Assembly: GCF_000382045.1 (NCBI RefSeq)
Contig: NZ_KB907456.1
Span: 186,001-250,000 of the forward strand
DNA from: Variovorax atrisoli 110B
GTDB lineage: Bacteria > Pseudomonadota > Gammaproteobacteria > Burkholderiales > Burkholderiaceae_C
Direction of reading: 5' to 3'
DNA length: 64,000 nucleotides
The notes beneath the pieces were generated by a model. That model was not told where the DNA came from and made no database searches. It worked only from the letters and a program-made list of their open reading frames with translations. Position numbers and translations under genes: made by a program. This document shows, piece after piece, positions 1 through 8,452 of the stretch. The first letter of the stretch is position 1; the number at the start of each line of letters is the position of its first letter.

Positions 1-215
1 TCGAGGCGGGCGCGCAGCGCCTCGTCGATGGAGCCGTTCAGCCTGGTGACGACCGGCCTGGCCTCGATCTGGCTGGCGTGGTTGAGGGTGAATCCCGTCA
101 CGCTGAACAGGATCATCCCGATGAGACAGATGGCCGAACTGACCCAATGCCATTCGTGCAGGGTCTTGAGCCAATAGGCGCGTCGGCGGTTGTCGGGGCG
201 GGCGGCGGCAGTCAT
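1..215 (-). CDS. PepSY-associated membrane protein, N-terminal part (cut by window edge)
   Basis: Only the first 71 codons are inside the window; the rest lies beyond position 1. The N-terminus is basic and followed by a hydrophobic helix (about residues 22-44) that ends in FTLNHASQIEA. This is the usual first segment of PepSY-associated transmembrane proteins, which are inner-membrane proteins often linked to siderophore or iron uptake. The start at 213-215 is the only ATG near the beginning. A Fur-box-like repeat lies 25 bp upstream, which supports iron control. The family assignment rests on this short piece only. Confidence 0.6.
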   Translation of the reverse strand, partial: MTAAARPDNRRRAYWLKTLHEWHWVSSAICLIGMILFSVTGFTLNHASQIEARPVVTRLNGSIDEALRARL

Positions 216-240
216 CAGAAGGCGCGGATTCTATCCGTGC

Positions 241-261
241 GAATGAGAATGACTGTTATTC
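241..261. promoter_or_regulatory. Candidate Fur box upstream of the PepSY gene
   Basis: The sequence is GAATGAGAATGACTGTTATTC, written here as GAATGAGAAT then GACTGTTATTC. It has GAAT/ATTC ends in inverted orientation and the AATGA-AAT pattern of Fur-binding sites. It lies 25 bp before the start of the minus-strand membrane protein, so an iron-loaded Fur would block its promoter. No binding data are available; the call is by eye. Confidence 0.5.
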
Positions 262-288
262 GTGGTCGGTTAAGTTACGTAAAGCAAT

Positions 289-314
289 AAAAAAACGGGA
301 CCGAAGTCCCGTTT
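289..314 (-). terminator. Intrinsic terminator of bfr
   Basis: On the minus strand AAACGGGAC, a TTCG tetraloop and GTCCCGTTT form a perfect 9-bp stem followed by a run of U. It lies 23 bp beyond the bfr stop codon and separates bfr from the PepSY gene. Confidence 0.85.
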
Positions 315-337
315 GTCGATAAGGAGCAGGCCCTGCC

Positions 338-814
338 TTATTCGAGTTCGCCCATCTGCGACTGCAGGTAGTTCTGCAGGCCGACCTTGTCGATCAGGTC
401 GATCTGCGTCTCGAGGAAGTCGATGTGCTCTTCCGTATCGTCCAGGATCTCCTGCAGCAGGTCGCGAGAGACGTAGTCGCGCACCGATTCGCAATGCGCG
501 ATGCCGTCCTTGATGGTGGACTGCGCACCGGTTTCGGCGCCGAGGTCGCAGCGCAGCAGCTCGGGCACGTCTTCGCCGATGTTCAGCTTGCCGAGGTCCT
601 GCAGGTTCGGCAGGCCGTCGAGCATGAAGATGCGGTCCATGAGCTTGTCGGCGTGCTTCATCTCGCCGATCGATTCCTCGTATTCCTTCTTCGCGAGCTT
701 GTCCAGGCCCCAGTGCTTGAGCATGCGGTAGTGCAGGAAGTACTGGTTGATTGCGGTCAGCTCGTTCTTGAGCTGGGCCTGCAGATGTTCGATGACTTTC
801 GGGTCGCCCTTCAT
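338..814 (-). CDS. bfr: Bacterioferritin
   Basis: The 158-aa product has the typical length of Bfr, a 24-subunit heme-containing iron-storage protein of the cytoplasm that oxidises Fe(II) and stores it as mineral. Ferroxidase residues are in their expected places: Glu18, Tyr25, Glu51 and His54, with C-terminal helices carrying further Glu/His ligands. Met52, the usual heme ligand, is present. The start was chosen at 812-814 because the protein then begins MKGDPKVIEHL and AAGGAA precedes it; a longer open frame upstream has no family match. It is divergent from ahpC, placing iron storage beside peroxide defence. Confidence 0.95.
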   Translation of the reverse strand: MKGDPKVIEHLQAQLKNELTAINQYFLHYRMLKHWGLDKLAKKEYEESIGEMKHADKLMDRIFMLDGLPNLQDLGKLNIGEDVPELLRCDLGAETGAQSTIKDGIAHCESVRDYVSRDLLQEILDDTEEHIDFLETQIDLIDKVGLQNYLQSQMGELE

Positions 815-984
815 GGTTTTTTCCTTGTTCTGAAAGCGGTGATTGTCAGAGGTGCAAACGCGCGCTTGCAAGCAATCCCATGCAATGTCGGTCTGCATGC
901 GTGTGATGGTGATACACGTTCGTATTGATGCTTCTCGCCCATGTGTCGCAGCCATCGAAAACATAGCGACTTCCAATGCTTTCA

Positions 985-1026
985 ATAGCTGATTGCTATC
1001 AATCTAGATGAATTGGTAGTTATACT
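985..1026 (+). promoter_or_regulatory. OxyR-type site and -10 box of the ahpC promoter
   Basis: Two perfect OxyR half elements, ATAG (985-988) and CTAT (996-999), are separated by 7 bp. At the next 7-bp intervals come GATG (1007-1010) and AGTT (1018-1021), weaker matches to the ATAG-N7-CTAT-N7-ATAG-N7-CTAT consensus. TATACT at 1021-1026 is a good -10 box, so OxyR would contact the -35 region as an activator. Peroxide induction of ahpC is the expected outcome and is inferred. Confidence 0.7.
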
Positions 1027-1071
1027 CATGTCTCGCACTTTTTGTCCAACCGCAGCATCCAAGGAATCAAC

Positions 1072-1635
1072 ATGTCCCTGATCAACACCCAAGTCCAGCC
1101 CTTCAAGACCCAGGCCTACCTCAACGGCAAGTTCATCGATGTGTCCGACGAGACGCTCAAGGGCAAGTGGTCCGTGCTGATCTTCATGCCGGCGGCATTC
1201 ACCTTCAACTGCCCGACCGAAGTCGAAGACGCTGCTGAACACTACCCCGAGTTCCAGAAGCTGGGTGCCGAGGTCTACATCGTGACCACCGACACGCACT
1301 TCTCGCACAAGGTCTGGCACGACACCTCGCCGGCCGTCGGCAAGGCCAAGTTCCCGCTGGTCGGCGACCCGACCCACACGCTGACCAACGCTTTCGGCGT
1401 GCACATCCCCGAAGAAGGCCTGGCACTGCGCGGCACCTTCGTGATCAACCCCGAAGGCATCATCAAGACCGCCGAAGTGCACTCCAACGAGATCGCCCGC
1501 GACGTGAAGGAAACGCTGCGCAAGCTGAAGGCAGCCGTCTACACCGCCGCTCACCCGAACGAAGTGTGCCCGGCCAAGTGGAATGAAGGCGACAAGACGA
1601 TCGCTCCGTCGCTGGACCTCGTCGGCAAGATCTAA
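1072..1635 (+). CDS. ahpC: Alkyl hydroperoxide reductase subunit C (2-Cys peroxiredoxin)
   Basis: AhpC reduces hydrogen peroxide and organic hydroperoxides and is itself re-reduced by AhpF. The 187-aa protein is family length. Peroxidatic Cys47 lies in FTFNCPTEVED and resolving Cys166 in EVCPAKW near the C-terminus. The motif before Cys47 is MPAAFTF, with Ala where many AhpC have Asp. The start at 1072 follows AAGGAA at 1061-1066; upstream in-frame starts lack a ribosome site. A terminator follows at 1649, and ahpF comes 86 bp downstream. Confidence 0.96.
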   Translation: MSLINTQVQPFKTQAYLNGKFIDVSDETLKGKWSVLIFMPAAFTFNCPTEVEDAAEHYPEFQKLGAEVYIVTTDTHFSHKVWHDTSPAVGKAKFPLVGDPTHTLTNAFGVHIPEEGLALRGTFVINPEGIIKTAEVHSNEIARDVKETLRKLKAAVYTAAHPNEVCPAKWNEGDKTIAPSLDLVGKI

Positions 1636-1648
1636 GCGCCCTGCGAAG

Positions 1649-1678
1649 GCCCGGCGCCCGCGAGGCCCCGGGCTTTTT
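1649..1678 (+). terminator. Terminator or attenuator between ahpC and ahpF
   Basis: GCCCGG (1649-1654) pairs with CCGGGC (1668-1673), followed by TTTTT. Since ahpF follows in the same direction without another obvious strong promoter, this hairpin may act as a partial terminator giving more ahpC than ahpF transcript. Confidence 0.65.
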
Positions 1679-1721
1679 CGGCCCCCGTTGATAGTTTTAC
1701 GTTATCGAAAGAGAGTCCCTC

Positions 1722-3278
1722 ATGCTCGACGCAAACACCAAAGCCCAATTGAAGAGTTACCTCGAACGCGCCACGCAGCCGATCGAGATCGTCGCCTCGC
1801 TCGACGACAGCAAGGCCTCGGGCGAGATGCTGTCGCTGCTGAAGGACGTTGCCGAATCGTCCCCGCTGATCAAGCTGACCGAAAGCCGCGACGACAACCA
1901 CCGCAAGCCCTCGTTCTCGGTCAACCGCCCGAGCGAAAACCACGGCCCGCGTTTTGCCGGCCTGCCGATGGGCCATGAATTCACGTCGCTGATCCTTGCC
2001 CTGCTGCAGATCGGCGGCTATCCCCCCAAGGTCGAGCAGGCCGTGCTCGACCAGATCAAGGCGCTCGACGGCGACTTCGAGTTCGAGGTCTATGTCTCGC
2101 TCACCTGCCACAACTGCCCCGACGTGGTCCAGGCCCTGAACCTGATGGCGGTGCAGAACCCGCGCATCCGCACCACGATGATCGAGGGCGGCACCTTCCA
2201 GGAGGAGGTGAAGGAGCGCCAGATCATGGCTGTGCCGACCGTGTTCCTCAATGGCACGGAGTTCGGCCAGGGCCGCATGAGCCTCGAGGAGATCCTCGCC
2301 AAGATCGATACGAGCGGCGTCGAGCGCGAAGCCAAGAAGATCGACGGCAAGGACCCGTTCGACGTGCTGATCGTCGGCGGCGGCCCTGCCGGCGCTGCAG
2401 CGGCTGTGTACGCGGCGCGCAAGGGCATCCGCACCGGCGTCGCCTCCGAGCGTTTCGGCGGCCAGGTGCTCGACACCATGGGCATCGAGAACTTCATCTC
2501 GATCAAGGAAACCGAAGGGCCGAAGTTCGCCCATGCCCTCGAAGAGCATGTGCGCGACTACGACGTCGACATCATGAACCTGCAGCGCGCCAAGGCGCTC
2601 GTGCCGGGCAACGGCCTGATCGAAGTGCAACTCGAGAGCGGCGCCTCGCTCAAGAGCAAGTCGGTCATCATCTCGACGGGTGCGCGCTGGCGCAACATCA
2701 ACGTGCCCGGCGAGCACGAGTTCAAGAACAAGGGCGTGGCCTACTGCCCGCACTGCGACGGCCCGTTGTTCAAGGGCAAGCGCGTGGCGGTGATCGGCGG
2801 CGGCAACTCGGGCGTCGAGGCTGCCATCGACTTGGCCGGCATCGTGGGCCACGTCACGCTGATCGAGTTCGACACGCAGCTGCGCGCCGATGCAGTGCTG
2901 CAGCGCAAGCTCAAGAGCCTGAAGAACGTCGACGTGTTCACCAACGCGCAGACCACCGAGATCACCGGCGACCAGAAGGTCAACGGCCTGATCTACAAGG
3001 ACCGCGCGACGGGCGAATCGAAGAAGGTCGAGCTCGAGGGCGTGTTCATCCAGATCGGCCTCGTGCCCAACACCGACTGGCTCAAGGGCACGGTCGAGCT
3101 GTCGAAGCACGGCGAGATCATCGTCGACGCGCGCGGCCAGACCTCCGTGCCTGGCGTGTTCGCGGCGGGCGATGCGACCACGGTGCCGTTCAAGCAGATC
3201 ATCATCGCGGCCGGCGACGGCGCAAAGGCGGCGCTGGGTGCGTTCGACCACCTGATCCGGACGTCGGCTCCTGCGTAA
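1722..3278 (+). CDS. ahpF: Alkyl hydroperoxide reductase subunit F
   Basis: AhpF is the flavoprotein that passes electrons from NAD(P)H to AhpC. The 518-aa protein is of normal length. It has an N-terminal thioredoxin-like region with the redox pair Cys129-x-x-Cys132 (CHNC), an FAD-binding GGGPAGAAAA motif near residue 215, a thioredoxin-reductase-like CPHC pair (Cys342/Cys345), an NAD-binding GGGNSGVEAA, and a C-terminal FAD motif with GVFAAGDAT. It shares the peroxide-response locus with ahpC. Confidence 0.96.
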   Translation: MLDANTKAQLKSYLERATQPIEIVASLDDSKASGEMLSLLKDVAESSPLIKLTESRDDNHRKPSFSVNRPSENHGPRFAGLPMGHEFTSLILALLQIGGYPPKVEQAVLDQIKALDGDFEFEVYVSLTCHNCPDVVQALNLMAVQNPRIRTTMIEGGTFQEEVKERQIMAVPTVFLNGTEFGQGRMSLEEILAKIDTSGVEREAKKIDGKDPFDVLIVGGGPAGAAAAVYAARKGIRTGVASERFGGQVLDTMGIENFISIKETEGPKFAHALEEHVRDYDVDIMNLQRAKALVPGNGLIEVQLESGASLKSKSVIISTGARWRNINVPGEHEFKNKGVAYCPHCDGPLFKGKRVAVIGGGNSGVEAAIDLAGIVGHVTLIEFDTQLRADAVLQRKLKSLKNVDVFTNAQTTEITGDQKVNGLIYKDRATGESKKVELEGVFIQIGLVPNTDWLKGTVELSKHGEIIVDARGQTSVPGVFAAGDATTVPFKQIIIAAGDGAKAALGAFDHLIRTSAPA

Positions 3279-3301
3279 GCCACCATTGGCGACGTGAAGC
3301 G

Positions 3302-3328
3302 AAAAAGCGCCCCGGCGGGGCGCTTTTT
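3302..3328. terminator. Bidirectional terminator between ahpF and ppsR
   Basis: AAAAAGCGCCCC, a GGC loop and GGGGCGCTTTTT form a perfect 12-bp stem with U runs on both strands. It lies between the convergent ahpF and ppsR genes and can end both transcripts. Confidence 0.9.
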
Positions 3329-3347
3329 CTATTCAAGGGAAGCGGTA

Positions 3348-4175
3348 TCAATAGATCAGCCGCTCCGGCCGCAACTCCTGCAGGATCGTGGTGGCGATCT
3401 CCTCGATCGACTTGGTGGTGGTCGAAAGCCAGCGGATGCCTGCGCGCCGCATCATGGCCTCGGCCTCGGCCACCTCGTGGCGGCAGTTCTCGATGCTCGC
3501 GTACCGCGAATTCGGCCGGCGCTCGTTGCGGATCTCGCTGAGCCGCTCGGGCTGGATGGTCAGGCCGAAGATCTTCTTGCGATGCGGGATGAGCGCCGGC
3601 GGCAGTTGCCGGCGGTCGAAATCTTCCGGAATCAGCGGGTAGTTGGCCGCCTTGAGGCCATGCTGCATCGCGAGGTAGAGCGATGTGGGCGTCTTGCCGC
3701 TGCGGCTCACCCCTACCAGGATCACGTCGGCACCTTCCAGGTCGCGGTTGCTCTGGCCGTCGTCGTGCTGCAGGCTGAAGTCGATCGCGGCGATGCGGTC
3801 GTTGTATTCCTTGCTCTTGCTGACGTCACTGAAGCGGCCGATGCGGTGGTTCGACTTCGCGGCCAGCTCGATTTCCAGGGGGCGCACGAAGGTGCCGAAC
3901 ATGTCCAGCAGCATGCCCTTGCAGCCGGTCTCGATCACCTCCAGCACCTCCATGTTGGCCAGCGTCGTGAAGACGATGGGCCTGGCGCCCTCTACTTCGG
4001 CAGTGTGGTTTATCTGCCGCACCGCCTGGTGGGCTTTGTCGACCGTGTCCGTGAAGGGCAGCCGGACGTGGCGCGGCTTCATCTCGAACTGGGCCAGGAC
4101 GGCGTTGCCGAAGGTTTCGGCGGTGATGCCGGTGCCGTCGGAAATGAAGAAAACGGTGCGTGAAGGAATAGTCAT
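3348..4175 (-). CDS. ppsR: PEP synthetase regulatory protein (bifunctional kinase/pyrophosphorylase)
   Basis: The 275-aa product belongs to the DUF299 regulatory family, which inactivates PEP synthase by ADP-dependent phosphorylation and reactivates it by Pi-dependent dephosphorylation. The N-terminus FFISDGTGITAET and the P-loop GVSRSGKTPTS are hallmark motifs. The start at 4173-4175 is preferred over a longer frame because the family begins at the SDGTGITAE segment. It is transcribed divergently from its target ppsA, a common arrangement that supports the role. Confidence 0.93.
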   Translation of the reverse strand: MTIPSRTVFFISDGTGITAETFGNAVLAQFEMKPRHVRLPFTDTVDKAHQAVRQINHTAEVEGARPIVFTTLANMEVLEVIETGCKGMLLDMFGTFVRPLEIELAAKSNHRIGRFSDVSKSKEYNDRIAAIDFSLQHDDGQSNRDLEGADVILVGVSRSGKTPTSLYLAMQHGLKAANYPLIPEDFDRRQLPPALIPHRKKIFGLTIQPERLSEIRNERRPNSRYASIENCRHEVAEAEAMMRRAGIRWLSTTTKSIEEIATTILQELRPERLIY

Positions 4176-4352
4176 GCGGCCTTGTCCTGCGGCGCGGACC
4201 ACGTTGCCCCGCCTACAATGAGGGCCATTATCGGGAATCCGCCTTCCCAGCCCAATTCTCTCCATGCACGCCGCGCCCGCACCCAAAGCAACGAGAACGA
4301 TCGTGCTGCGCCGTCTGCATGCAGCACCGGTTTCAACTTCTGGAGCTTTCCC

Positions 4353-6746
4353 ATGTCTGCACTTTTCGACGCGACCGCCCTGGTCGTACCGTTTGAAAAC
4401 CTGAGAATGACCGACGTCGAGGCGGTTGGCGGCAAGAACGCCAGCCTCGGCGAAATGATCTCGCAGCTGCCGCAGGGCGTGCGGGTGCCCACCGGTTTTG
4501 CGACCACGGCGCACGCATTCCGCCAGTTCCTGGCCCACGATGGCCTGGCCGACAAGATCAGCAAGCGACTGGCCGCCCTGAACGTCGACGACGTGCGCGC
4601 CCTGGCCGCCGCAGGCGCCGAGATCCGCGGCATGGTCGAGGCCCAGCCTTTCCCCGCCGACCTGCAGAAGGCGATCACCGAGGCCTTCGCCACGCTGAGC
4701 GCCGGCAATCCGTCCGCTTCGTTCGCTGTGCGCTCCTCCGCCACGGCCGAAGACCTGCCCGACGCTTCGTTCGCAGGCCAGCAGGAAACCTTCCTGAACG
4801 TGGTCGGCATCGACGACGTGCTGCACAAGATGAAGGAGGTGTTCGCCTCCCTCTACAACGACCGCGCCATCAGCTACCGCGTGCACAAGGGCTTCGAGCA
4901 CGACGTGGTCGCGCTGTCGGCCGGCGTGCAGCGCATGGTGCGCTCCGACCTGGGCGCCGCCGGCGTGATGTTCACCATCGACACCGAATCAGGCTTCGAG
5001 GACGTGGTCTTCATCACCTCCAGCTACGGCCTGGGCGAGACGGTGGTGCAGGGTGCCGTGAACCCCGACGAGTTCTACGTGCACAAGCCGACCCTGAAGG
5101 CCGGCAAGAAGGCCGTGATCCGCCGCAACCTCGGCTCCAAGCTGATCCAGATGGAGTTCGCCACGCCCGAGGAGAAGAAAGCCACCGGCAAGCTGGTGAA
5201 GACCACCGACGTCAAGGCCGAGCAGCGCAACCGTTACTCGCTGACCGATGCAGAGGTCGAGCAGCTTGCCAAGTACGCACTCGTGATCGAGGAGCACTAC
5301 GGCCGTCCGATGGACATCGAGTGGGGCAAGGACGGCACCGACGGCCAGCTCTACATCCTGCAGGCGCGTCCCGAGACGGTGAAGAGCCAGCAGCAGGGCA
5401 AGGCCGAGCAGCGCTACAAGCTGCTGGGCAAGGGCACGGTGCTGGCCGAAGGCCGCGCCATCGGCCAGAAGATCGGCACCGGCCCCGTGCGGCTGGTGCA
5501 CAGCATCAGCGAGATGGACCAGGTGCAGGCCGGCGACGTGCTCGTCACCGACATGACCGACCCCAACTGGGAGCCGGTGATGAAGCGCGCTTCCGCGATC
5601 GTCACCAACCGCGGCGGGCGAACCTGCCACGCGGCCATCATCGCGCGCGAACTGGGCATTCCGGCCGTGGTCGGCTGCGGCGACGCCACCGACCTGCTGA
5701 AGGATGGCACGCTGGTCACGGTGAGCTGCGCCGAGGGCGACACCGGCTTCATCTACGACGGCCTGCTCGAGACCGAGGTGACCGAGGTGCAGCGCGGCGT
5801 GATGCCCGAGATCGACATCCAGCTGATGATGAACGTGGGCAACCCCCAGCTCGCGTTCGACTTCGCGCAGCTGCCGAACCACGGCGTGGGCCTCGCGCGC
5901 CTGGAGTTCATCATCAACAACAACATCGGCGTGCACCCGAAGGCGATCCTCGACTACCCGAACGTCGACAACGACCTGAAGAAGGCTGTCGAGTCGGTGG
6001 CCCGCGGCCATGCTTCGCCGCGCGCCTTCTACGTCGACAAGGTGGCAGAGGGCATCGCGACCATCGCAGCGGCCTTCTGGCCGAAGAAGGTGATCGTGCG
6101 CCTGTCGGACTTCAAGTCGAACGAGTACCGCAAGCTGATCGGCGGCAGCCGCTACGAGCCCGAGGAAGAGAACCCGATGCTGGGCTTCCGTGGCGCCGCG
6201 CGCTACCTGAGCGCCGACTTCGGCGAAGCCTTCGCGATGGAATGCGAGGCCCTCAGGCGCGTGCGCAACGACATGGGCCTGACCAACGTGCAGATCATGG
6301 TGCCCTTCGTGCGCACCCTGGGCCAGGCGGAGCGCGTGACCGGCCTGCTGGCCGAATACGGCTTGAAGCGCGGCGAGAACGAGCTCAAGCTGATCATGAT
6401 GTGCGAAGTGCCGAGCAACGCCATCCTGGCCGACGAGTTCCTGCAGTTCTTCGACGGCTTCTCCATCGGCTCGAACGACCTGACCCAGCTCACCCTGGGC
6501 CTGGACCGCGATTCGGGCCTGGAGCTGCTGGCCGCCGACTTCGACGAGCGCGACCCGGCCGTGAAGGCCATGCTGAGCCGCGCCATCAAGGCCTGCAAGG
6601 CGCAGGGCAAGTACGTCGGCATCTGCGGCCAGGGCCCCAGCGACCATCCCGACTTCGCGCTGTGGCTGGCGGAGCAGGGCATCGAATCGATCTCGCTGAA
6701 CCCTGACAGCGTGATCGATACCTGGCAGCAACTCGCCAAGCGCTGA
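4353..6746 (+). CDS. ppsA: Phosphoenolpyruvate synthase
   Basis: PpsA makes PEP from pyruvate and ATP for gluconeogenesis. The 797-aa protein is close to the E. coli length. It has an N-terminal ATP-grasp-type pyruvate-binding domain beginning VGGKNASLGEM, a central swivelling domain with catalytic His426 in GGRTCHAAIIARELG, and a C-terminal PEP-binding barrel (LGFRGAARYL, CEVPSNAI, GSNDLTQL). GGAG lies 8 nt before the start at 4353; the frame is open further upstream, but that part has no family support. The divergent ppsR supplies its regulator. Confidence 0.96.
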   Translation: MSALFDATALVVPFENLRMTDVEAVGGKNASLGEMISQLPQGVRVPTGFATTAHAFRQFLAHDGLADKISKRLAALNVDDVRALAAAGAEIRGMVEAQPFPADLQKAITEAFATLSAGNPSASFAVRSSATAEDLPDASFAGQQETFLNVVGIDDVLHKMKEVFASLYNDRAISYRVHKGFEHDVVALSAGVQRMVRSDLGAAGVMFTIDTESGFEDVVFITSSYGLGETVVQGAVNPDEFYVHKPTLKAGKKAVIRRNLGSKLIQMEFATPEEKKATGKLVKTTDVKAEQRNRYSLTDAEVEQLAKYALVIEEHYGRPMDIEWGKDGTDGQLYILQARPETVKSQQQGKAEQRYKLLGKGTVLAEGRAIGQKIGTGPVRLVHSISEMDQVQAGDVLVTDMTDPNWEPVMKRASAIVTNRGGRTCHAAIIARELGIPAVVGCGDATDLLKDGTLVTVSCAEGDTGFIYDGLLETEVTEVQRGVMPEIDIQLMMNVGNPQLAFDFAQLPNHGVGLARLEFIINNNIGVHPKAILDYPNVDNDLKKAVESVARGHASPRAFYVDKVAEGIATIAAAFWPKKVIVRLSDFKSNEYRKLIGGSRYEPEEENPMLGFRGAARYLSADFGEAFAMECEALRRVRNDMGLTNVQIMVPFVRTLGQAERVTGLLAEYGLKRGENELKLIMMCEVPSNAILADEFLQFFDGFSIGSNDLTQLTLGLDRDSGLELLAADFDERDPAVKAMLSRAIKACKAQGKYVGICGQGPSDHPDFALWLAEQGIESISLNPDSVIDTWQQLAKR

Positions 6747-6880
6747 TACGCGCAACTCTCCTGGATTGCGGAAATCCCCATCGGGGGATTCCCGCGACCT
6801 GGGAGTGATATTGAAACAAATTGCGTATTTGATGCCAGACTGGCGGGACTCACGGGCGTATCCCGGAAGGGAAGACCACC

Positions 6881-7327
6881 ATGATCCTCGTCAAGACAGA
6901 AGCAGGCCACCAGGCGCTGAAAGACCGTTCGATCCCGCTGTCGCCGCGCCAGCGCTCTGCTTTCATCCTTTTCGATGGCAAGCGCTCGGTCGACGATGTG
7001 CTGGCCGCCGGCATGGGCATCGTGCGCGAGGACATCGACCAGATGGTCGGGCTGGGTGTGCTGGCACCCGTGGCGGGGAGTGCGGCGGCGCCTGTCGAGG
7101 CGGCGCCCGCCCAGGGTTCGTCCGGCCGCAGCAGGCAGCAGCGCTACAAGGATGCCTATCCCATCGCGACGCAGCTCACCGGCAGCCTCGGACTCAAGGG
7201 CTTCCGGCTCAACCTGCAGGTGGAGGGCACGACCAGCTACGAAGACCTGCTTGCGCTGGCCCCGAAAATCCGGGCCGCCGTCGGTCCCGAGAAGGCCGCG
7301 GCCCTGGACAAGGCTCTCAACGACTGA
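6881..7327 (+). CDS. Hypothetical protein, 148 aa
   Basis: No family is recognised with confidence. The N-terminal 65 residues (ALKDRSIPLSPRQRSAFILF then a VDDVLAAG segment) look like a small winged-helix-like fold. An Ala/Pro-rich linker follows (about 66-85), then a basic region and a second compact domain. GGAAGGGA precedes the ATG and codon use matches its neighbours, so the gene is probably real. It lies between ppsA and the rpsF promoter, apparently as a single transcription unit. A signal peptide or membrane segment is not seen, so it should be cytoplasmic. Confidence 0.75.
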   Translation: MILVKTEAGHQALKDRSIPLSPRQRSAFILFDGKRSVDDVLAAGMGIVREDIDQMVGLGVLAPVAGSAAAPVEAAPAQGSSGRSRQQRYKDAYPIATQLTGSLGLKGFRLNLQVEGTTSYEDLLALAPKIRAAVGPEKAAALDKALND

Positions 7328-7333
7328 GCCAGC

Positions 7334-7363
7334 TTGCCGAAACGGCCTTTGCAGGGCTATAAT
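7334..7363 (+). promoter_or_regulatory. Strong sigma-70 promoter of the rpsF operon
   Basis: TTGCCG at 7334-7339 and a perfect TATAAT at 7358-7363 are separated by 18 bp. They lie 80 bp before the rpsF start, which leaves a leader that could hold the S6/S18 autoregulatory RNA known in this operon; I could not confirm that structure by eye. Confidence 0.75.
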
Positions 7364-7443
7364 CGCCGGCTTTGCCTTGCCACACTGCGCCCGACGCTGC
7401 AGGTGGCTTTTCCTCTTCCTCGGAAGAATCCACAAGGAGTGCC

Positions 7444-7818
7444 ATGCGTCACTACGAAATCATTTTGCTGATCCACCCGGATCAGAGCGAACAAGTTCCG
7501 GCCATGCTGGAGCGCTACAAGGGCCTGATCACGGCCGGCGGCGGCAAGGTCCACCGCGTCGAAGACTGGGGCCGCCGTCAGCTGGCCTACCAGATCAACA
7601 AGCTCAACAAGGCCCACTACCTGTGCGTCAACATCGAAGCTGAGCAGACCGTGATGGGCGAACTGGAACACGCGTTCAAGTTCAACGACGCCGTGCTGCG
7701 TCACCTGACCGTCCAGAAGAAGAAGGCCGAAACCGGTCCTTCGTCGATGATGAAGACGGTCGAGCGCGAAGAGGCCCGCAAGGCCCAGCAGGCCGAGTAC
7801 GCCGCCAACAACAACTGA
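7444..7818 (+). CDS. rpsF: 30S ribosomal protein S6
   Basis: The 124-aa product starts MRHYEIILLIHPDQ and contains the S6 core (GLITAGGGKV, LAYQINKLNKAHY, FNDAVLRHL) with a charged C-terminal tail. S6 binds S18 in the small-subunit platform. AAGGAG precedes the start. The gene leads the rpsF-priB-rpsR-rplI cluster, with priB 4 nt downstream. Confidence 0.97.
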   Translation: MRHYEIILLIHPDQSEQVPAMLERYKGLITAGGGKVHRVEDWGRRQLAYQINKLNKAHYLCVNIEAEQTVMGELEHAFKFNDAVLRHLTVQKKKAETGPSSMMKTVEREEARKAQQAEYAANNN

Positions 7819-7822
7819 TGGC

Positions 7823-8137
7823 GTGACTGCCGCCGCTGCGGCAACCGGGGTCAACCAGCTCCTGCTGACCGCCTCCGTTGCCGAACTCGGTAACTTGCGA
7901 TTCACGCCAGCCGGCTTGCCAGCCATCGACCTGAAGCTCGAACACGAGTCGACGCTCCAGGAGGCAGGGAAGCTCAGGCAGGTGAAGACGGCCCTCAAGG
8001 CCGTTGCCTTCGGCGCCATCGCCGAGCGGCTTGCAAGGCAGTCGATGGGGAGTCTCTGGCGTTTCCAGGGCTTTCTCGCGACACCGGGCAACGGCAAGCA
8101 TCCGGTCCTGCACATCCAGGATTTTCAGCAAGATTAA
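7823..8137 (+). CDS. priB: Primosomal replication protein N (PriB)
   Basis: PriB is a single-stranded-DNA-binding OB-fold protein that helps PriA restart replication forks. The 104-aa frame contains LLLTASVAELGNLRFTPAGLP and the basic VKTALKAVAFG strand typical of the family. The start is GTG at 7823; the nearby ATG at 7818 is followed two codons later by a stop. No ribosome-binding site lies before the GTG and the gap to rpsF is 4 nt, so translation is probably coupled to rpsF. Its place between rpsF and rpsR is conserved in beta- and gammaproteobacteria. Confidence 0.92.
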   Translation: MTAAAAATGVNQLLLTASVAELGNLRFTPAGLPAIDLKLEHESTLQEAGKLRQVKTALKAVAFGAIAERLARQSMGSLWRFQGFLATPGNGKHPVLHIQDFQQD

Positions 8138-8158
8138 TTTTCGACAAGAGGTCCCGAA

Positions 8159-8440
8159 ATGGCCACGTTCAAGAAATTCAACAAAGACAAGCGCCCGAAG
8201 CGCAACACCCAGTCGCTGCTGTTCAAGCGCAAGCGTTTCTGCCGCTTCACCGTCGCCGGCGTCGAGGAAATCGACTACAAGGATGTCGACACGCTGCGTG
8301 ATTTCATCAGCGAAAACGGCAAGATCATCCCCGCACGCCTGACCGGCACGCGCGCCATCTACCAGCGCCAGCTGAACACTGCCATCAAGCGCGCGCGCTT
8401 CCTGGCCCTGGTGCCGTACAGCGACCAGCACCGCGTCTAA
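8159..8440 (+). CDS. rpsR: 30S ribosomal protein S18
   Basis: The 93-aa protein carries the S18 signature KRKRFCRFT near the N-terminus, then LRDFISENGKIIPARLTGT and the basic AIKRARFLALVPY tail. It pairs with S6 on 16S rRNA. AGAGG precedes the ATG. Confidence 0.97.
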   Translation: MATFKKFNKDKRPKRNTQSLLFKRKRFCRFTVAGVEEIDYKDVDTLRDFISENGKIIPARLTGTRAIYQRQLNTAIKRARFLALVPYSDQHRV

Positions 8441-8452
8441 GGAGTCGAGACC

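Noticed and set aside
4182..4352. 57-codon upstream extension of PpsA
   Set aside because: Overlaps the divergent ppsR promoter region, has no family similarity, and the ATG at 4353 has a good GGAG.
6770..6806. Hairpin after ppsA (GGAAATCCCC / GGGGGATTCCC)
   Set aside because: Pairing is imperfect and no U run follows, so I do not call it a terminator.
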